Assembly (NCBI GenBank): GCA_013399305.1
Contig: VXAI01000067.1
Coordinates: forward strand, 2,866,152 to 2,930,151
Source: Rostratula benghalensis
Taxonomy: Eukaryota; Chordata; Aves; Charadriiformes; Rostratulidae
Reading direction: 5' to 3'
DNA: 64,000 nucleotides
A program made the position numbers and the translations under genes. Positions 49,831-63,470 of this stretch are shown here, piece by piece. The notes beneath the pieces are model-generated. The model saw only the letters and a program-made list of their open reading frames with translations, did no database searches and had not been told where the DNA came from. Within the stretch, counting starts at the first letter, position 1, and every line of letters begins with the position of its first letter.

Positions 49831-51646
49831 ACTTCATTTCCTAACAATTATTTATATAATAAAATAAAATTAGCACCTGAAGTATTTTATCAGTCATTTC
49901 TCACATGAAAGTGTTTTTTTTACAAAAAGTGTTTAACAGAAATTGAATCTTACTGAAAATATTGTCATAGTTTGTTTTTTTTAAAAAACCTCCAAAACAT
50001 AAACCATAATTTAAAATAACACCCACAGTTTTCACTTTACTTCAATACATCTTAATGCCGAGGAAAAAAACCCAATTTCCTGATGAGAGTTATGAACAAG
50101 AAGTTAGTGAAAAAAAAATCCACTGGCTCCAACTTCTTAGGTTAGAGATAACAATGAGTTGCTAAAAATAATTAAGATAAGGAGGTTCTAATAAAATTGA
50201 GACAAAAGGTGCCATACAGTATTGTGGCATTTGCAGCTAGTTTTTAATGAAGAGAAAAATTAAAGCTTTGACCTTCTAATTAGGTTTTTGCAGGTGGAGT
50301 CTACCACTGACGTAGAACCATTTACTCCCAGTGCTGTTCTGCATAACAGACTCATTTCAAGATCACTGTCCAAATCTGCAAATATTTCTGCTCAGCCCGA
50401 AGAACTCTCACATCTGGGTGCACAGCCGAGAAAAAGCAAGGCTTTACAACTAATTATTTCAATCATTTTTATGTTGAAATCTGTTCTTTTAATTTCCTGT
50501 TAATTAAATATTTTGCTTTAAAAAAAGCACCTGTGAAACTGAAATTCTTGTGAGTCATCCAGAAAGTATGTCCTACAGTTTGCACTGTGAATTCCCCAAG
50601 CATAATTAACAACAAGGACAGCAGATGCAGTGAAGATACATCGTAAAGCCTACTACAGGATAAACCGTGTTTGCACAGAGAGCCTAGCACCACTTCAAGC
50701 CACAAACAAATCAATCAAAGTCAACATCTATTTCCAAGTGATTTGAAAACAGAACAAAAGTAACTAATTCAATGAATTTTTCATTACATGTCCTCCACTC
50801 TACCACAGATGAACTAAAAAAATCTACAAAACAATTATGCAGTGCTTGAGAAAGCGAGAGAAAAAATTCTTACCTTAGAAACAACTGCTAGCAACTGATC
50901 TGAACCAGGTTAAACCCAGGCAATGCACTCAGGCTGAAAAAGCCTCATTAAGCCTCTGCTTATCTTATGTTGCCTGTGCAGGTGTGTGTGTGTGTCTCCT
51001 AACGGTTGCACCTGAACTTCAGGTGTTTGTTAGTTCCCTTAGAAGATCCTTTATCCCATGGTTTATAACATTGGTAATAAGTTTAACTGCACAGGTATAA
51101 ATTTCTCTTCCTATCTGTTGGTTCTAATAATTGGCTGCAGCTGACTTTTTTTTTTCAGAAAGTTTTGGTAGAAATGGGCGTATTTGAAAAAACTCACAAA
51201 CTGATACCAAGTGCTAGCAATAAGCATATAATCTGTGTCATGGTCCACTTCACCAAATACAGGTTTTTTGAACAAAACCTGCTCTGCATCTCAAATATAA
51301 GATCCAAGTGTTCGCGGGATGAGTACAGAATGAGCTGACATAAAATGAAGAACTCTGAAGTTCAGTGCTTGAACAGGGTGTCACTGATTGCTGAGGCCTC
51401 TGGTGTTGCTCCAGATGAATGGGATTGGTATTGAAGCGTCTGTGTGGATGGCACCACACATTAACAGCAGCAAAGGGAGGGCAGAAAATTCTGGCTTTTC
51501 TCACGACTGGTGTACCTAGCCCATAAACATCAAATAAGCTTTTTAATAAAGTGTGTCTGTTTTTCCGGGCACTAATACATGACTAGTAAAAACGGACAAC
51601 CCTGGGATTTTATTCTGAAGAGACGGAGTCAAAGCTCATTCAAAGC
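49831..51646. other. Non-coding AT-rich sequence
   Basis: No gene was recognised. It contains (GT)7 at 50982-50995, several A/T homopolymers, and a stretch at 50200-50290 with TTTTTAATG and TTCTAATTAGG cores that could be regulatory. Confidence 0.45.
50982..50995. repeat. (GT)7 microsatellite
   Basis: A perfect short dinucleotide run. Confidence 0.85.
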
Positions 51647-51695
51647 TGAAGTTCCCATTAACTTCAGTGGGGCTTCACTATGGTCGAAATTTCAC
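51647..51695. repeat. Fragment of an old dispersed palindromic repeat (copy e)
   Basis: GAAGTTCCCATTAACTTCAG followed by TGGGGCTTCACTATGG matches the CCCATTGACTTCAATGGGG theme of copies a-c. GAAGTT/AACTTC forms a short inverted pair around CCCATT. The copy is diverged and lacks clear ends. Confidence 0.5.
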
Positions 51696-53849
51696 AAATG
51701 ATTTCTCCAGAGGTTCATCAGGAGAGAGAGGTGAAAGAAAGTACTTGTTGCTCATTTCAGTGGACAGCCCAGCCCAAACCATGACAGCGACTCTTTGTGC
51801 AACACCTATGTATTAACAAGGCCTTTTTCCATGTCCAACACTGTTCACACCTTAGTCATCAACAACTTTGACAGCAGCACTGGGCCATCCAACAGACATT
51901 AAAGGCAATTTTTACCCTTGACAAGATGTTTTCTAATTACATGACTTTCTTACAGCATATGGGTATTTTGCAGTGAATCACGTAGCCTAAATCTGAAAAC
52001 TAACAGGAACTTAACAGAGAGGAAACCTTCTTCCATTTGACTACCGCAAGTACTACATATTAGTTAATTTACTNTTTATTTTTTATTTTTATTTTAGCTC
52101 CTTTTTATTTTTATTATTTTGCTATACTAAAAAGATGAGGTTTTTAAATTTTGATAATTCTCTAATAACCATAGCTAGCACATTTCAGTCTACCTTTTTG
52201 GACACCAAATGCCAAGCGGCTCTTCTGGGTGTGGCATATGTGCAGCTTCCCATAAACACTCCTGGAATAAATCACAGCATTTACAGAACCAGCTTGTCCG
52301 CCTGTACACTGTACCTGTAGCAAGGGGTAGTGCCAGAGTACCTAGCTCTTCACAGCCTTTTGTCCGGTGTGGGGATACTTCTAGTCTGTCCTCAAAAGTG
52401 CTGGAGATTTTACCAGTCCATACAGCCTAAGATAACAGATAAATTTAAGTCCAGAGTTATCATACTGCTTTTTCAGAATTTCTTCTTTTTCATTCTGTAG
52501 GCCAGTAGACAAACTCCCTTCACAGTTAGGAGGGAAAGCAAAACCCCATTTTGGGGTTGACAGCATTGCAAAGAGTCTTAATTGCCTAAAGCAAGAAGCT
52601 GGCCCCAACTTTGCTGCTTCTGAGGGCTATGAGAGAGAGAGTCTCGGTTACAAGAGGTTAAGAGGGCCTGTCTATCCTCAAAGAACAGGATAAGCAGCAG
52701 TTCATGGAGACTGAAAGAAATGCAAGTCCTGGAGGGGAAGCTGTGGAAGCGGGGAAGCCTGAAGCTAGATTGCTTGTCTGTCTCTGCAGGTTGCACACCA
52801 CAGTGAAGATGATCTCTGCGTTTGAAAAATACTGATTGAAGAGTAGACACCCTGTGGACCTGAATGGGCTCGTGGAGACACACAGCTGTCCCACCTCTTG
52901 TGAATACTTTGCCTTTATAAGAAAAGAAGGATGCCACTCATGCCAGCTTTCCTAAACCTCTTTGGCACTGCTTCACATCCTTGTGCTTGTCTCATTAAGG
53001 AGAGACAAAGATACAATACTCTGAATAGGAATCATTGCCTGCATTATGTCAAATCCTTCATAGAAAGGAAAAAATCCAAGCGTGGGGTAGAAAACCCCTA
53101 CCCGTCTTCAATCAATCCTCACTACCACCAGGCATCTAGTCAATTTTTATTCAGTCTTCTGCAGCCTCCACTTCAATGAAGTGGCACAGCAGGGCCAGGG
53201 CCAGCAGCTGCCGGGCCTGGCTGCCAGCTCACCGGTGCTGCCAAGGAGGAGTGCCAGCAAAGTCCGGGGAGGACTGTGCAGGGGACACAGGAGTATTTCA
53301 ATCCGTGCCCCGGCCCTTAATCATAAACTCGAGGTTCAAAGCCTTGCTGGGTTGCTGGCCGCTGATCCCATCTCAAGGTGATAGTCACCTCTAGCCTTTC
53401 TGCAAACTGCAAACCTACTGTCCATCCATCTTAAAGCAGCTTGACACTGGCTTCTCTACCCATTTTACAGCCAGCGAACATTTCCTATTGATTTATTGAT
53501 TTCTGTCTGCCTGTGGAAGGAGCTCAGAACAGACTCTATGTGCTCTTGCAGCCTCCTGCATAGATTTTTTTTCTCCCTTTTTCCCTTTTTATCCAAGCTG
53601 TGTTAGCAGTCTGTGGTGAAGCAGGAATTAGACCATGCGGGAGCCCAATTTGCTACTGGCGAATGTGCCAGGCTTTTCTTCCTCTCCCTACCCGGCATGC
53701 ACACCTCCACTCCCACTCTCTGCCTCCCGTCCCCTTTTCCTCCCGGAGAGCCGGCAGATCGCTGCCCATCCGACCGCTTCCTTTTAGATAAAAGCCTCTG
53801 CTGCTTCCCTTCAAATCTTTTCCCTATCATTAACAGGTGCTCGATGAGC
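51696..53849. other. Non-coding sequence
   Basis: No gene was recognised. The minus frames at 52578-52937 and the plus frames near 53176-53394 are short and lack domains. The stretch at 53200-53290 is GC-richer. Confidence 0.45.
52073..52122. repeat. ATTTT-rich low-complexity run with an unresolved base
   Basis: The run is built of TTTTA/ATTTT units. Base 52074 is written as N, the only ambiguous base I noticed in the window, and it sits at the edge of this run. This suggests a sequencing or consensus problem at the low-complexity tract. Confidence 0.85.
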
Positions 53850-54010
53850 ATGTAAACACTGCTTATAACCACAATTCCTTCATTTCTACCGGGTCAGAGA
53901 AATTTCTTTTCTGAGTCAATCAAGAAAAGGGCACACTTTCTGACTCACTTACGTCCGTGAGTGCAAAGCTCTGCATGTTTTAATAGACACGTGTTTTATG
54001 AACTTCAGAG
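53830..54010. promoter_or_regulatory. Candidate enhancer with AP-1, forkhead, RUNX and E-box sites
   Basis: In 160 bases I see CAGGTG (53834-53839), a full forkhead core TGTAAACA (53851-53858), a RUNX core AACCACA (53867-53873), two perfect AP-1 sites TGAGTCA (53912-53918) and TGACTCA (53941-53947) starting 29 bp apart, and CACGTG (53988-53993). Several of these are full-length consensus sites rather than short AT cores, so this is one of the better motif-based enhancer candidates here. Confidence 0.35.
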
Positions 54011-55777
54011 CCCCGTGGGGGATTGGATAGCTCCAAAGATTGGAATCAGGGAAGGGACATGGACTGCTTTCCACCTCCTAGCTGCCAGTCCAAAGGCAGC
54101 CCAGGTCGGCAGTGATTGAAAGTTGTTCCTGGCTGATGGTGGTTCAGAGCCTTACATGAAATTAGTGCGGTGGCAAGACAGTTCCCAGGGGACAGATGTC
54201 CACATCACAAACAAGCAATCTGGCTTATTGTTCTCCACAGAGAGGCAAGCAGTGAGTGAGCAAGAGGCTGCTCTTTCTCCCCTGCCTCTGAGGTGGTGCC
54301 TCTAAACCCCATCTCAGCCATGATGGTGGGCAACTTTTGCTGCTGGTGGCCACAGTCCTCCTCAGCTGGGGAACAATGTCCCCCAGGCCACCTCACCCTG
54401 GCTCCAGGGCCAGCCTTGTCGTGGAGCGATGCTAACGCTTTGCCCGGGTTGGGCTTCTTGACCCATACTTTAGGTGAATTTGGGTTCACCTTGTCACTCT
54501 TCTTCATCCTCCTCATACCTCAGGCTGCCAGAGCAGCAATGACAGTTGGGCAGAGAAAAAACATGATGGCATGGCAGAGAAAAAAGTATACTTGCAGGTA
54601 AGGGGCTGACCTCTGTAAATACAACCTCACTTTTTCATGCACAAGACTGTCAGAGGTTTCACTGCAGGCAACTTTTGTGAAAAACACCTTTAAGTTATTT
54701 GATACCTTCCTTCCCAGCTTCCCCTCTGAGCGCACACACCAGAGCAGGGGGGACAAAATCAAACAGCAGCTTATGGAGCTGGCAAGCCAAATATGCAGCC
54801 TTGCTCTCTTTTTGGGGGATCACAACAGCTCAAATCCGTATCTCTGCATTCACATGTGCAGACTTCCCCTTTGTGAGGGGAACACAGACAGGCAAATCCC
54901 TGCTCAGGCAAAAGGGGAGAAGGAAAAGCCCATTGTAAATTGCTCCTCTCTCTTCCCTTAGAAGATCTGTGGGTGTTGGTCATGCTTCCCCACTGTGGGC
55001 ACTGCGGGGACGGACCCAGGCACAGAGGCTGAACTATCCCTGCCTTTGCTCAGACTGGGAAACTGCAATTTGTTTATATTCTCCTCATCCCCCTTTTACA
55101 ACACTCCTGAGCTGTCCTGGATTCACAGGAATTTTTGCTCTTTTATCTCCTTAGCGACTGGCCTGCTTCTGGCAAAAATGCCTTTTGTGAGCCCTAACCT
55201 GCCTCTCTGGTTACCAGAGGATGTGTGGACCCAGCCCTGCTGGCTCGCCCCAGGTGAAACACTGCCTTCACACCTCAGCCCCTCTGAGCACCCTTCACAG
55301 CCACGCCACTTTCATTACTATTTCTTAGCATTTCATCTCTTGATTAGAATTTATTGCACCACAGAAGTTGTTACATTTTTCTCTAATATTATGAGCTGGT
55401 ATAGAGCATCATGGATGTAGTTCAGAGAGATGGTGAGAGCTGTCGGCACCAAAGCCTGTGAAGAAGCTGGCCTTGTGGGTAGGGAGCTGGTATTTTCTCC
55501 AGGATAAACTATGCAATACTTTGTATGAGACCTTGTGGGCATGAGAATTGAAAAATACATGAATGTTTAAAAAGTTACCCCCACATTTGTGTTGCCTATT
55601 ATAATTTGTTGCAAATACAGCACTGATGGAATACTGGGGACTCTAAAATGTAGATTTATCAAGTCTGGATTGGAAGAGTGCGCAAATAGAAAGCTACAGG
55701 CATGTTTAAAGGCTGGGTGATCGGCAGATAGCAGGGGCTGGAGCCTGCTCTTGTTTAAACTGATATATTTCCAGTGT
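54011..55777. other. Non-coding sequence with splice-like signals
   Basis: No gene was recognised. A 74-bp interval at 54524-54597 is bounded by a pyrimidine-rich acceptor (ending CTCAG) and a good donor (CAG then GTAAGG), so a non-coding exon is possible. Frames of 94-141 codons in this stretch have no domains. Confidence 0.4.
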
Positions 55778-55818
55778 TGTCAATGAGATGATGAAGATTT
55801 ACACCAGAACAGAAGCTT
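55778..55818. repeat. Possible fragment of the old palindromic repeat (copy f)
   Basis: TGTCAATGAGATGATGAAG followed by ATTTACACCAGAACAG keeps the GTCAATG...GATTTACACCAG layout of this element. More worn than copy g at 55941. Confidence 0.35.
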
Positions 55819-55940
55819 GTCTAAAGTCCACGCTCTCCCCACACACAGGAGAAAATGTTTACAGGGTAACTAGCACTGTTCTTTTAGGAAATTGCATCTG
55901 CTCATTTTTACGTTGGGTCTATCCATATGTAACTACATGC

Positions 55941-55971
55941 ATTTCAATGGGTTACTTCTGATTTACACTGC
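55941..55971. repeat. Fragment of an old dispersed palindromic repeat (copy g)
   Basis: ATTTCAATGGGTTACTTCTG followed by ATTTACACTGC is the right-hand half complementary to copy b at 4371-4420 (GTAAACTGATGCAGCTCCAT). Together the two copies show the full palindromic layout of the element. Confidence 0.5.
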
Positions 55972-58900
55972 AGGCATCATGCATTTCCCTAGACCAACAT
56001 TAACTATTTATTGATCTTCCCAGTACCCCTGCGAGGAAGGCTATTATTCCCAGCATATAGACAAACAAGGATTACATTTTGGAGAGTGTCTGGATCTGGT
56101 GCACACATTTGGACCTCTTTTGCCTTCAATTACACTTCTTACAGCTCTTATTTCCACTCCCCCACCCTCCCAACCCCACCACCATATGTGTGCAGGAGAA
56201 TGGAGAGGAAAAACAGCACAAACCATAATCCAGGTCTAAATGCAAGGTAAGTCTCTCTTAGGCTTATTTCACTTGATTTCTCTTTTTTTAAACAAAAAAA
56301 CCCTATCTCTCAGACCTCTTAAATCTGCAGAATGCTATTTCCAAGCCTTGCTGGTTTTCTGGTTAGTCTGCTGCTGTTTCAAACTGCGCATGGAGACGGG
56401 GTGGATTTTTCCAGGTGCTCAGAGAAATGGGTTGCACCTGCAGCAAGCAGGGGAGCGGTCCCACAGCCCTGAGCCTGGGGGGGTGTCAGGGGCAGTGGGC
56501 TATTGCAGGCAACATGGGCTGATGTTAGTGTGTGTTTGGCGTGGAAAGGGAATGTGATAGCTGTGAATTAGTAACCATGATGTTAAAGCTCCATCCAAAG
56601 CACACTGAATGCGGCATTAATTCTCCCCTGGACTTTAGCGTACCTTGTATCGGGCCTTTAATGACATAATTCATCAGTGCACAGCAAAGAAATCTCTCAA
56701 CAGCACAATTCTTATTTCTGGATGTGCTCAAAGACACCTGGATCTCCTGCTGTGCTTGTGTCTCTGCCATGTGCCCACCAAAATTGCCAACGCAGCACTG
56801 TCAGTAATGGCTTCAGAGTTTCAGACCCCTTGACAGACCGAACCGACAGCTCCAGGAGAACCCACAACCCAAGAGCCCACCTGTATTCCTTGGGCACTGG
56901 AGCACGACGTCCTAAGCTTGTCTCTGGCAAGCAGCACACTGTGCCCTGTGTTGGTGTTTCATGGACCCCTGCCTCTCATGTGTGGGATCACCCATTGCTG
57001 ATTTCTTCACAGTTCCCCTCTCCCTCTGGAAGGAAGTGATGGAGCTGCGTCTCTCTGAGTTGCCAAACAGCAAACCCTAACTCAGCATGGGGAACGTGAG
57101 AGATGCAGCAAAGACATCCACCAGCCCTTGGCACTGGCCTGGGTGCTCCAGAGTGGAGTACAAGTTGACATATTGAATAAATACAATTGGCACATGATTT
57201 ATCGATTGCACCCCTTCCAAAGACAGGTCTTCTACTGAGATGAGATTCATAGCACATCATATCACATAAATGAGCTCTGAAGCATGTCCATCATCACGTT
57301 TTCACCATTGGTACTTTCATGAGGCACCAACTTTTGTGTGTTCCTATGTATGCAATCCAGCCCTCAGTATGAGCCAGTGCACCCCATTGGTGTGGTATAT
57401 TGCATCAAAAGGCAGAATGTATGACCTGCAGAAAATTCAGGTATTTCAACACTGTGATTCTTGTCAGCTTCAGTAGGACTGTCTCACAACTCGGGGTCTC
57501 AGAGCTGAGCTCTGTTTTGCAACAAGCTCCAGTAAATGGTTCAGCTTGCTTTGGCAATGCTTCTTCACCCCAGACTGGAAAATGCAGCACAAACTTGTAG
57601 CAAAGTGCTAAAAATAAAAGTTGCAATCTGCTATATCAGCACATTTTAGGAATGAAAGTATTTATTAGATAGGCAGAATTTTGTCATTGTCACTTCAAAA
57701 ATACTTGTGTATTGGGATAAACTCCAGTCGCAAAGGGTGTCAGTCAGATCCTTTTATGAATAAAGTGATCTGTTATACAGCTCTTTTGTCAAATGACTTC
57801 AGCTCATTTACTGAGTCACCCTATTTTATCCATCTTGCTTTGAGAAGACATTAGCTTGATTTGGGTTTGTTGCCAATGATATATCTTCTCTTGCTTTTAG
57901 TTTTGCTGATGTTTCTCCTATCACTCTTGTTCTGTCACCTGCAGTGTCCCTCTTTACTGCTCAGTTACTCTCCCTGCAACCTATTTCATCCTATTAGGTG
58001 GACAGCTACAATTGGTGATGTGGCCCAGACAGATTTTCTTGTTCCTGATAATAAATGGAGTGTTCACTTGTGTAACTCTGACCTTGTGTATAATTTTCAA
58101 AGATAAGTTTTGGGGAAACAAATGGGATAGTCATTATAGAAATATTGTAAGGCTCAACAGAAAATAACATGGCAGAAAATTATGACAGAAATAGCAGAAA
58201 GCCACTATGAGGCTCTACAGTATCTAAATTATCTTTCTATATCCCAGGATTGCTACTTTTACAATTACTGTCTAAGTTCCAAAACTTCATCTCCCTTGGG
58301 TCTCCCACTGCTTTATACTTCCTATTTCCTGCAAGGGCTCCACTTAGGCCTATAGCTGTTCTAATAATTTTTAAAACGCTTTCAAAATGTTTAGTCTATT
58401 GCTTGTATTATTTCCAACTAAAAATAAATATTTTATCCTAAGAAATTATTGAGAATTTCCCAGTCTCATCTCATTGTGGATAGTAATGCTTAGAAGGGGT
58501 CCAAAAGAGAAGCTCTGAGGAAAAAGTACTGAGCAGTGCATCCCAAAGCAAAGCCAGAAAATGCATACCATCACCAGCATTGATGTTTGTCAGAAGTCAA
58601 ATGCTAACAAGAAGATAAGCATGTCTTAAGGAAGCTTGTCTCTGTCCTGTCCTACACAGTCAATGGCACCGTCTGCAAAGGTGCGTAACCGTCCAATCCT
58701 ACTTACCACCCATTGCTGATTCTTGAATGACTAATGACACTTTTGGGTCTTTGAGATATGTTCCTATTGATAGGAGTGCTTGTTGACTGTGCAGAGGTAA
58801 TGAGATTGTTTCCATGCTGAAGGTAAGGCCATTGAATCCCGGTGTGCAAATGCCGGGCGGCCTTTTGCCCTGCTGTTTTGAACAAGGTGACCGTATCAGA

Positions 58901-61900
58901 GCCAACATCTGCAGTGCACCAGCCATGTTTTGCCCCAGCAGCACTCTGACAGTGTAGGATATCACAATTCTGTGATCTCCTGCCTATGTGGTCATTGCCA
59001 CGCTCAGTTTACCTTGTTGCAGCACCCCTACACTTGTGGGTAGTTGTGGCTTGGCTGCTTGACTGCTATCTGTCAGGAGTGCTTATTTGTGTGTTGCATT
59101 AGAAGAACAACCCTGCAGGCTGTGTAAACTGCTGTAACTTGGTGGTGGTCTTTAGCTGAAAATGTCTGAGTGCAACCAATTCTACTGAGGTTGCTAAAAA
59201 GGGAAACAAAGGTATACGTGCTCTGCTGGGGGGCCTAGGGGTGGATTTCTGCATCACAGGGAGTAAAGTGGTTTGCTGCCAGGAACCCCCCTGACAGCCC
59301 TGTGGTTATTCTCCTGATGGCTACAGTCCTGGCCTCTTTTTCTCTCTCCCTTCCTTCCCTTCCCATCTCCTTAAGTGCAGCTGTATTTTTCCTGGGACTT
59401 ACAGTAACCTGAAGGATGGCTTAAATTCTGTTATGTGGCACCATGAATATAATACAAGTTGGATTTATTTTACTGAGGAGTTGTGTGTGTAGTAATTTTT
59501 CTATCGTGCTATGCTTTTTGTTCTCTGGGTGCAATTGTTGCCTCCAAAGATGAAGGGGCTGCTCCCCCTGCACACCTTTGGGAAGAGCATGTGGCACGGT
59601 GTCTGATCAGGGTGAGAATCAGCAGTGCACTTTGCTGGTATGGCAGAGGGACCTGCCATGCCTGACGACCTCACAGCATCATGGCAAGTGAGGGGCAAAT
59701 GCTTAGTACAGCCTTGTTGAGAAGATGACTTTCCTCAGTTCTACTTGAAAGAATGAAAGTTCACTATATGCCTAATGGCAGAAGGTATCTCTCCTGGCTT
59801 TTTCCCAGGGGGCAAGATGACCCTTAGGACGCTGCAGGCAGGTCTGCACCAAGAAGTTGCCAGCGGTCTGTTAGAAATGATTGCTGAGCAAGGAAACAGC
59901 ACCTTTTCTGCTGATGCCAAGGGCTGATGCGAAGGGTGGGACAGATGCTCAAGAGAGGCAACCCTTCAGCAACGGGCCAGAGGCTCAGTGGTATTTCCAC
60001 TGCCATCTCTTGCCTTTTATACCACTTTCTGTCTGTCCTTGAAAAAGTTACACAGGGACACGTTACCAACAGAGCATCCTTGGGAGGTGAGGGAAGATTG
60101 TGTTACGCTGGGAAGTATTAACAGTTGCATCAATCACAAGCCTGGTCAAACCAAATAGATGTCCTACTCCCCCTTTATTCAGGCTGAATGGAAGATGCAA
60201 TTAAATGGCTCTCATATAGTGATAGCAGGAACAGCAAAAGCCATTATCAAAAGCCTGAAGTGTGTGGGCTGAAGCACCACCATCCTCAGCAGAAGAGAGG
60301 TGGGCAGAGAGGTGGCCTGAGACTGGCTCAGCAAGGCTGGTGGCAGCAGGTGAGTGCATGGAGAGCAGTGGGGAGGAAAGGCTACAATGGAGAGTCCAGG
60401 TATGAGCAGAGGCAGCGCCTTCTGCTTCCCAGGGCTGCCAGGAAGACTGGCCTGGAAACCCTGACCTGAAAAATGGCCTCTGCCTGTGTCAGGGACACAG
60501 GTTTAAACCAAAGAAACAATAATTTTATATAACTGATTTCACTTTGGGAGGAGGAAAAGCCCAGTAAAATATTGGGTAACTTAATGGGGCCAAAAAGGTC
60601 CTGTTAAGCTCATCTGAATGTGGGGAAAATGTTATCAAATGTTCTAGAGGGTGGGATTTGCCACATGTCTGTGGGCATGCAGTGTACACATCTGCACCTG
60701 ATTTAATGGCCTGAATTGTCCTTAAGTCACTAGAGAGACATAGGCAGTTTTAGGGAAAGCTTCATCTTTTCCTAAAGAAGGTGTCTAAAATAGGTCAGAT
60801 GAATTGGGCTCAGAACTGCCTGCTTCTCTCTATTGACTTTCAGAAGAGCCTAGACAACAAGCTGAGACAGAGATATCCACACTATATATGTCTAAAGTTA
60901 GGTAAGATGAATCCCATCCAATAAGTCTCTGTGCCTCTACCTGCAGGCAAGGAAGGGAATGTGAATAGTGATGGATGACAGAAGCATTGAATTTCCTACA
61001 GATATTCATCCACTCTTTCTGTGAACTGGCTTTGGCTGCATTCTTGTGTATTTGTGCTTTCCATTGATGCTGCGTGACAGCACAAATGCTGGTGCAAGGA
61101 AAGTTTCATGCTCGCACACACAAAACTTGTGAGAAGAAGATTGTCAATTTTGTCTCACAGGCTTTTTGCACCCAAACTGATGGCCATATTTACATTCAGC
61201 CAGGCTATCTACACGAACTGCTCTGAACTTCTGACCTCTTTAGGCACAATGAAAGATAACAAAGATGAAGGCTGTATATTTTCTTTGACAGAATTATGAA
61301 GGCCAGGACATAAGTCATTTAAGCAGAAAGGATTGAACATTGGCTGCTGCAGAGAGGAGCATTCAAACTCAGTCCATCAGAGAGCCGGTGGGTGCTGATG
61401 ATGGAAACATAGGTATAATCTGCATAGGAACAGGAGCAAGATATTTTCTTGCTGGAGGTGGTGTGTGAGCTAGGGCCAAGTCACCCTCCTAATTCTTCCT
61501 GTCGTTTTTGAAAGATTCATTTCCTGATGCCTCTGCTGGAGAAATGGGCTCCGTATCCCAGGTCTCACCTTGTCCATGAATGTATCAGGAGCCGTCCCAG
61601 GGGTCAAATTTTTCTCCTGCTCATAACCCAGGCAAGCCCATCATCTTTAAGGGTCTCACAGAAGCATTTATAAGAATAAAAATATGACCACCATCATGTT
61701 ATTCTGCTTTTATTTTTATGAGTGACCAAAGTGTTCTTCTCAATGTATTTTAGGTACACTTTCTACAAAGCAGAAAAATGTTTAGCTACTTTCTCAGCTG
61801 CTAGTAACATTTCAAACCCTACCATCAACTATCTGTACACAATAGATTTTCTTTAAATAACTCTTGGCAAATGCTTGACATTTGTTTTCTCTAATTAATT

Positions 61901-63470
61901 CTAACAGTCATCATACTTCACTGCATATGTTGAAAGCTTTCAAGGATGATAAGAGCTACCTACAGCATTTCAATCATGGGAGTTTGTATTATAAAAACTA
62001 TTCCATGAAAGCTTCAGGATAGTTCCTTCTGAACAGTCAGATGAAACACCTGCTGAATGTGAAAATGATGACCAAATAAATTAGGAGGAAGAATTTTAAA
62101 ATGTTGGCATTTGATTTTCTTGCAACCATATTCTGGATTTAAAATGAGGCAATAGTTAGGAATAAATGGCCTGGACCAGCAATATTTCCTGTGAAACAAA
62201 AAAAGCTCTGTCCTAATCTAATTGCACAGCAAAAAGTAGTTACTGACGCAAGAGCAGAAGAAAATGAGAAAGCAGTAATATCGTCCCTGTGCATTCCTGT
62301 GCCCCCCCTTACAAACTGCACTATTGCCATCGTACCCTGAGACAAGAAATCACTCTGGAAAAGCAAACATCAAAGTGCGCGCCTGTGTCTGTGCTGATCA
62401 GTCCCATCCCTGCTCCCGCTTCCACACGGTGGATTTGGTTGTTGTCCCCTTACTTGCACTCACACGCCTGCCTGCCCTTTGCCGTTGTGTTCTTTCAGCC
62501 CGGAGGTTCCTGGTGACCTGGGATTGCCAGTAAACCACAGGCCCTGCCAGAGGCAACAATAATCACTCTAACTGCAAAAACAAAATAAAAGTCAGCATTC
62601 ATAAAAGATCTGATGTTGTTCTCTGAAGAGGAGTATACCCTTCAACATCACCTTTCCCTTGCCTGTAATGACCCCTGGTATTTTGTAAACAGAACAACAA
62701 AGACCACTCAGATAACACATTAATGAGTAAAAAACTTTGCCAACACACTTTTGGGTAAAAAATGTCCAAGTGCTGCATAAACCTTATTAATTGCAAGTGA
62801 TTGGAAATTCTCCCCACGTGTTGTGCCTCAAACCACACCAGTCACACAGCAGCCCCCCTATAAGCCCCAGTTCCCCCTAGGAGCAGGGCTGGCGTGAGGC
62901 AGCGAGGGGTGCAGGAAGGAGGAACGGGGAGGGAAGTCCTGGTTCTCTGCTTTGTCCCCTGTGGCACAGCACTGCCCCACCACACAGCTGGACTTGGGGA
63001 CGGCACTAAATGCACCCCACAACGCAGCATTTGTGGCTGCTGAGCAAAACCGCTTCCCAAACCTCCCCCTGTCAGTTTTTCAGACCCTTGTGTCTATGTC
63101 AGCGAGTCCTAACTCACCTCTACTAACTCTGCGATGCTCTGCAAGTGGTGTACCAAAGGCTTCTTCCTTTGTTTTGTTTTGAGCTTTCTGGTATTCTGTC
63201 GCTTATATGTTAGGGACACTGGATTCAGAGGTGAAAAGCAGTATGAGGAAAAGGCCCAGGTTGTTAATATTTGTTGTTTTTCTTTTGTTGCACAATTCTT
63301 ATAGTGTCCATCTCCATGTTAATACATTCCAAAGTGTCTTCTCAGTGTTAAGTGTCCAATAGTGGCAACAAACCCCAGTAAAGATAACATGTTACAAGGA
63401 TACACAGTAAATCAGACAATTTAATGAATTCATAACCTTTCATTTTACTTCCTTCCTGTGAGATAATTTT
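55972..63470. other. Non-coding unique sequence, 7.5 kb
   Basis: No gene or clear interspersed repeat was recognised. Strong donor-like sites occur at 56247-56252 (AAG then GTAAGT) and 60350-60355 (CAG then GTGAGT), without a confident coding exon upstream of either. GC-richer patches at 56390-56520 and 62860-63060 carry chance frames on both strands. Near 58950-58975 the text GGATATCACAATTCTGTGAT faintly recalls a CR1 3' end, but it is too weak to call. Confidence 0.45.

Noticed and set aside
58950..58975. Second CR1 3' end
   Set aside because: Only a short stretch (GGATAT...ATTCTGTGAT) recalls CR1; the preceding sequence does not continue the match.
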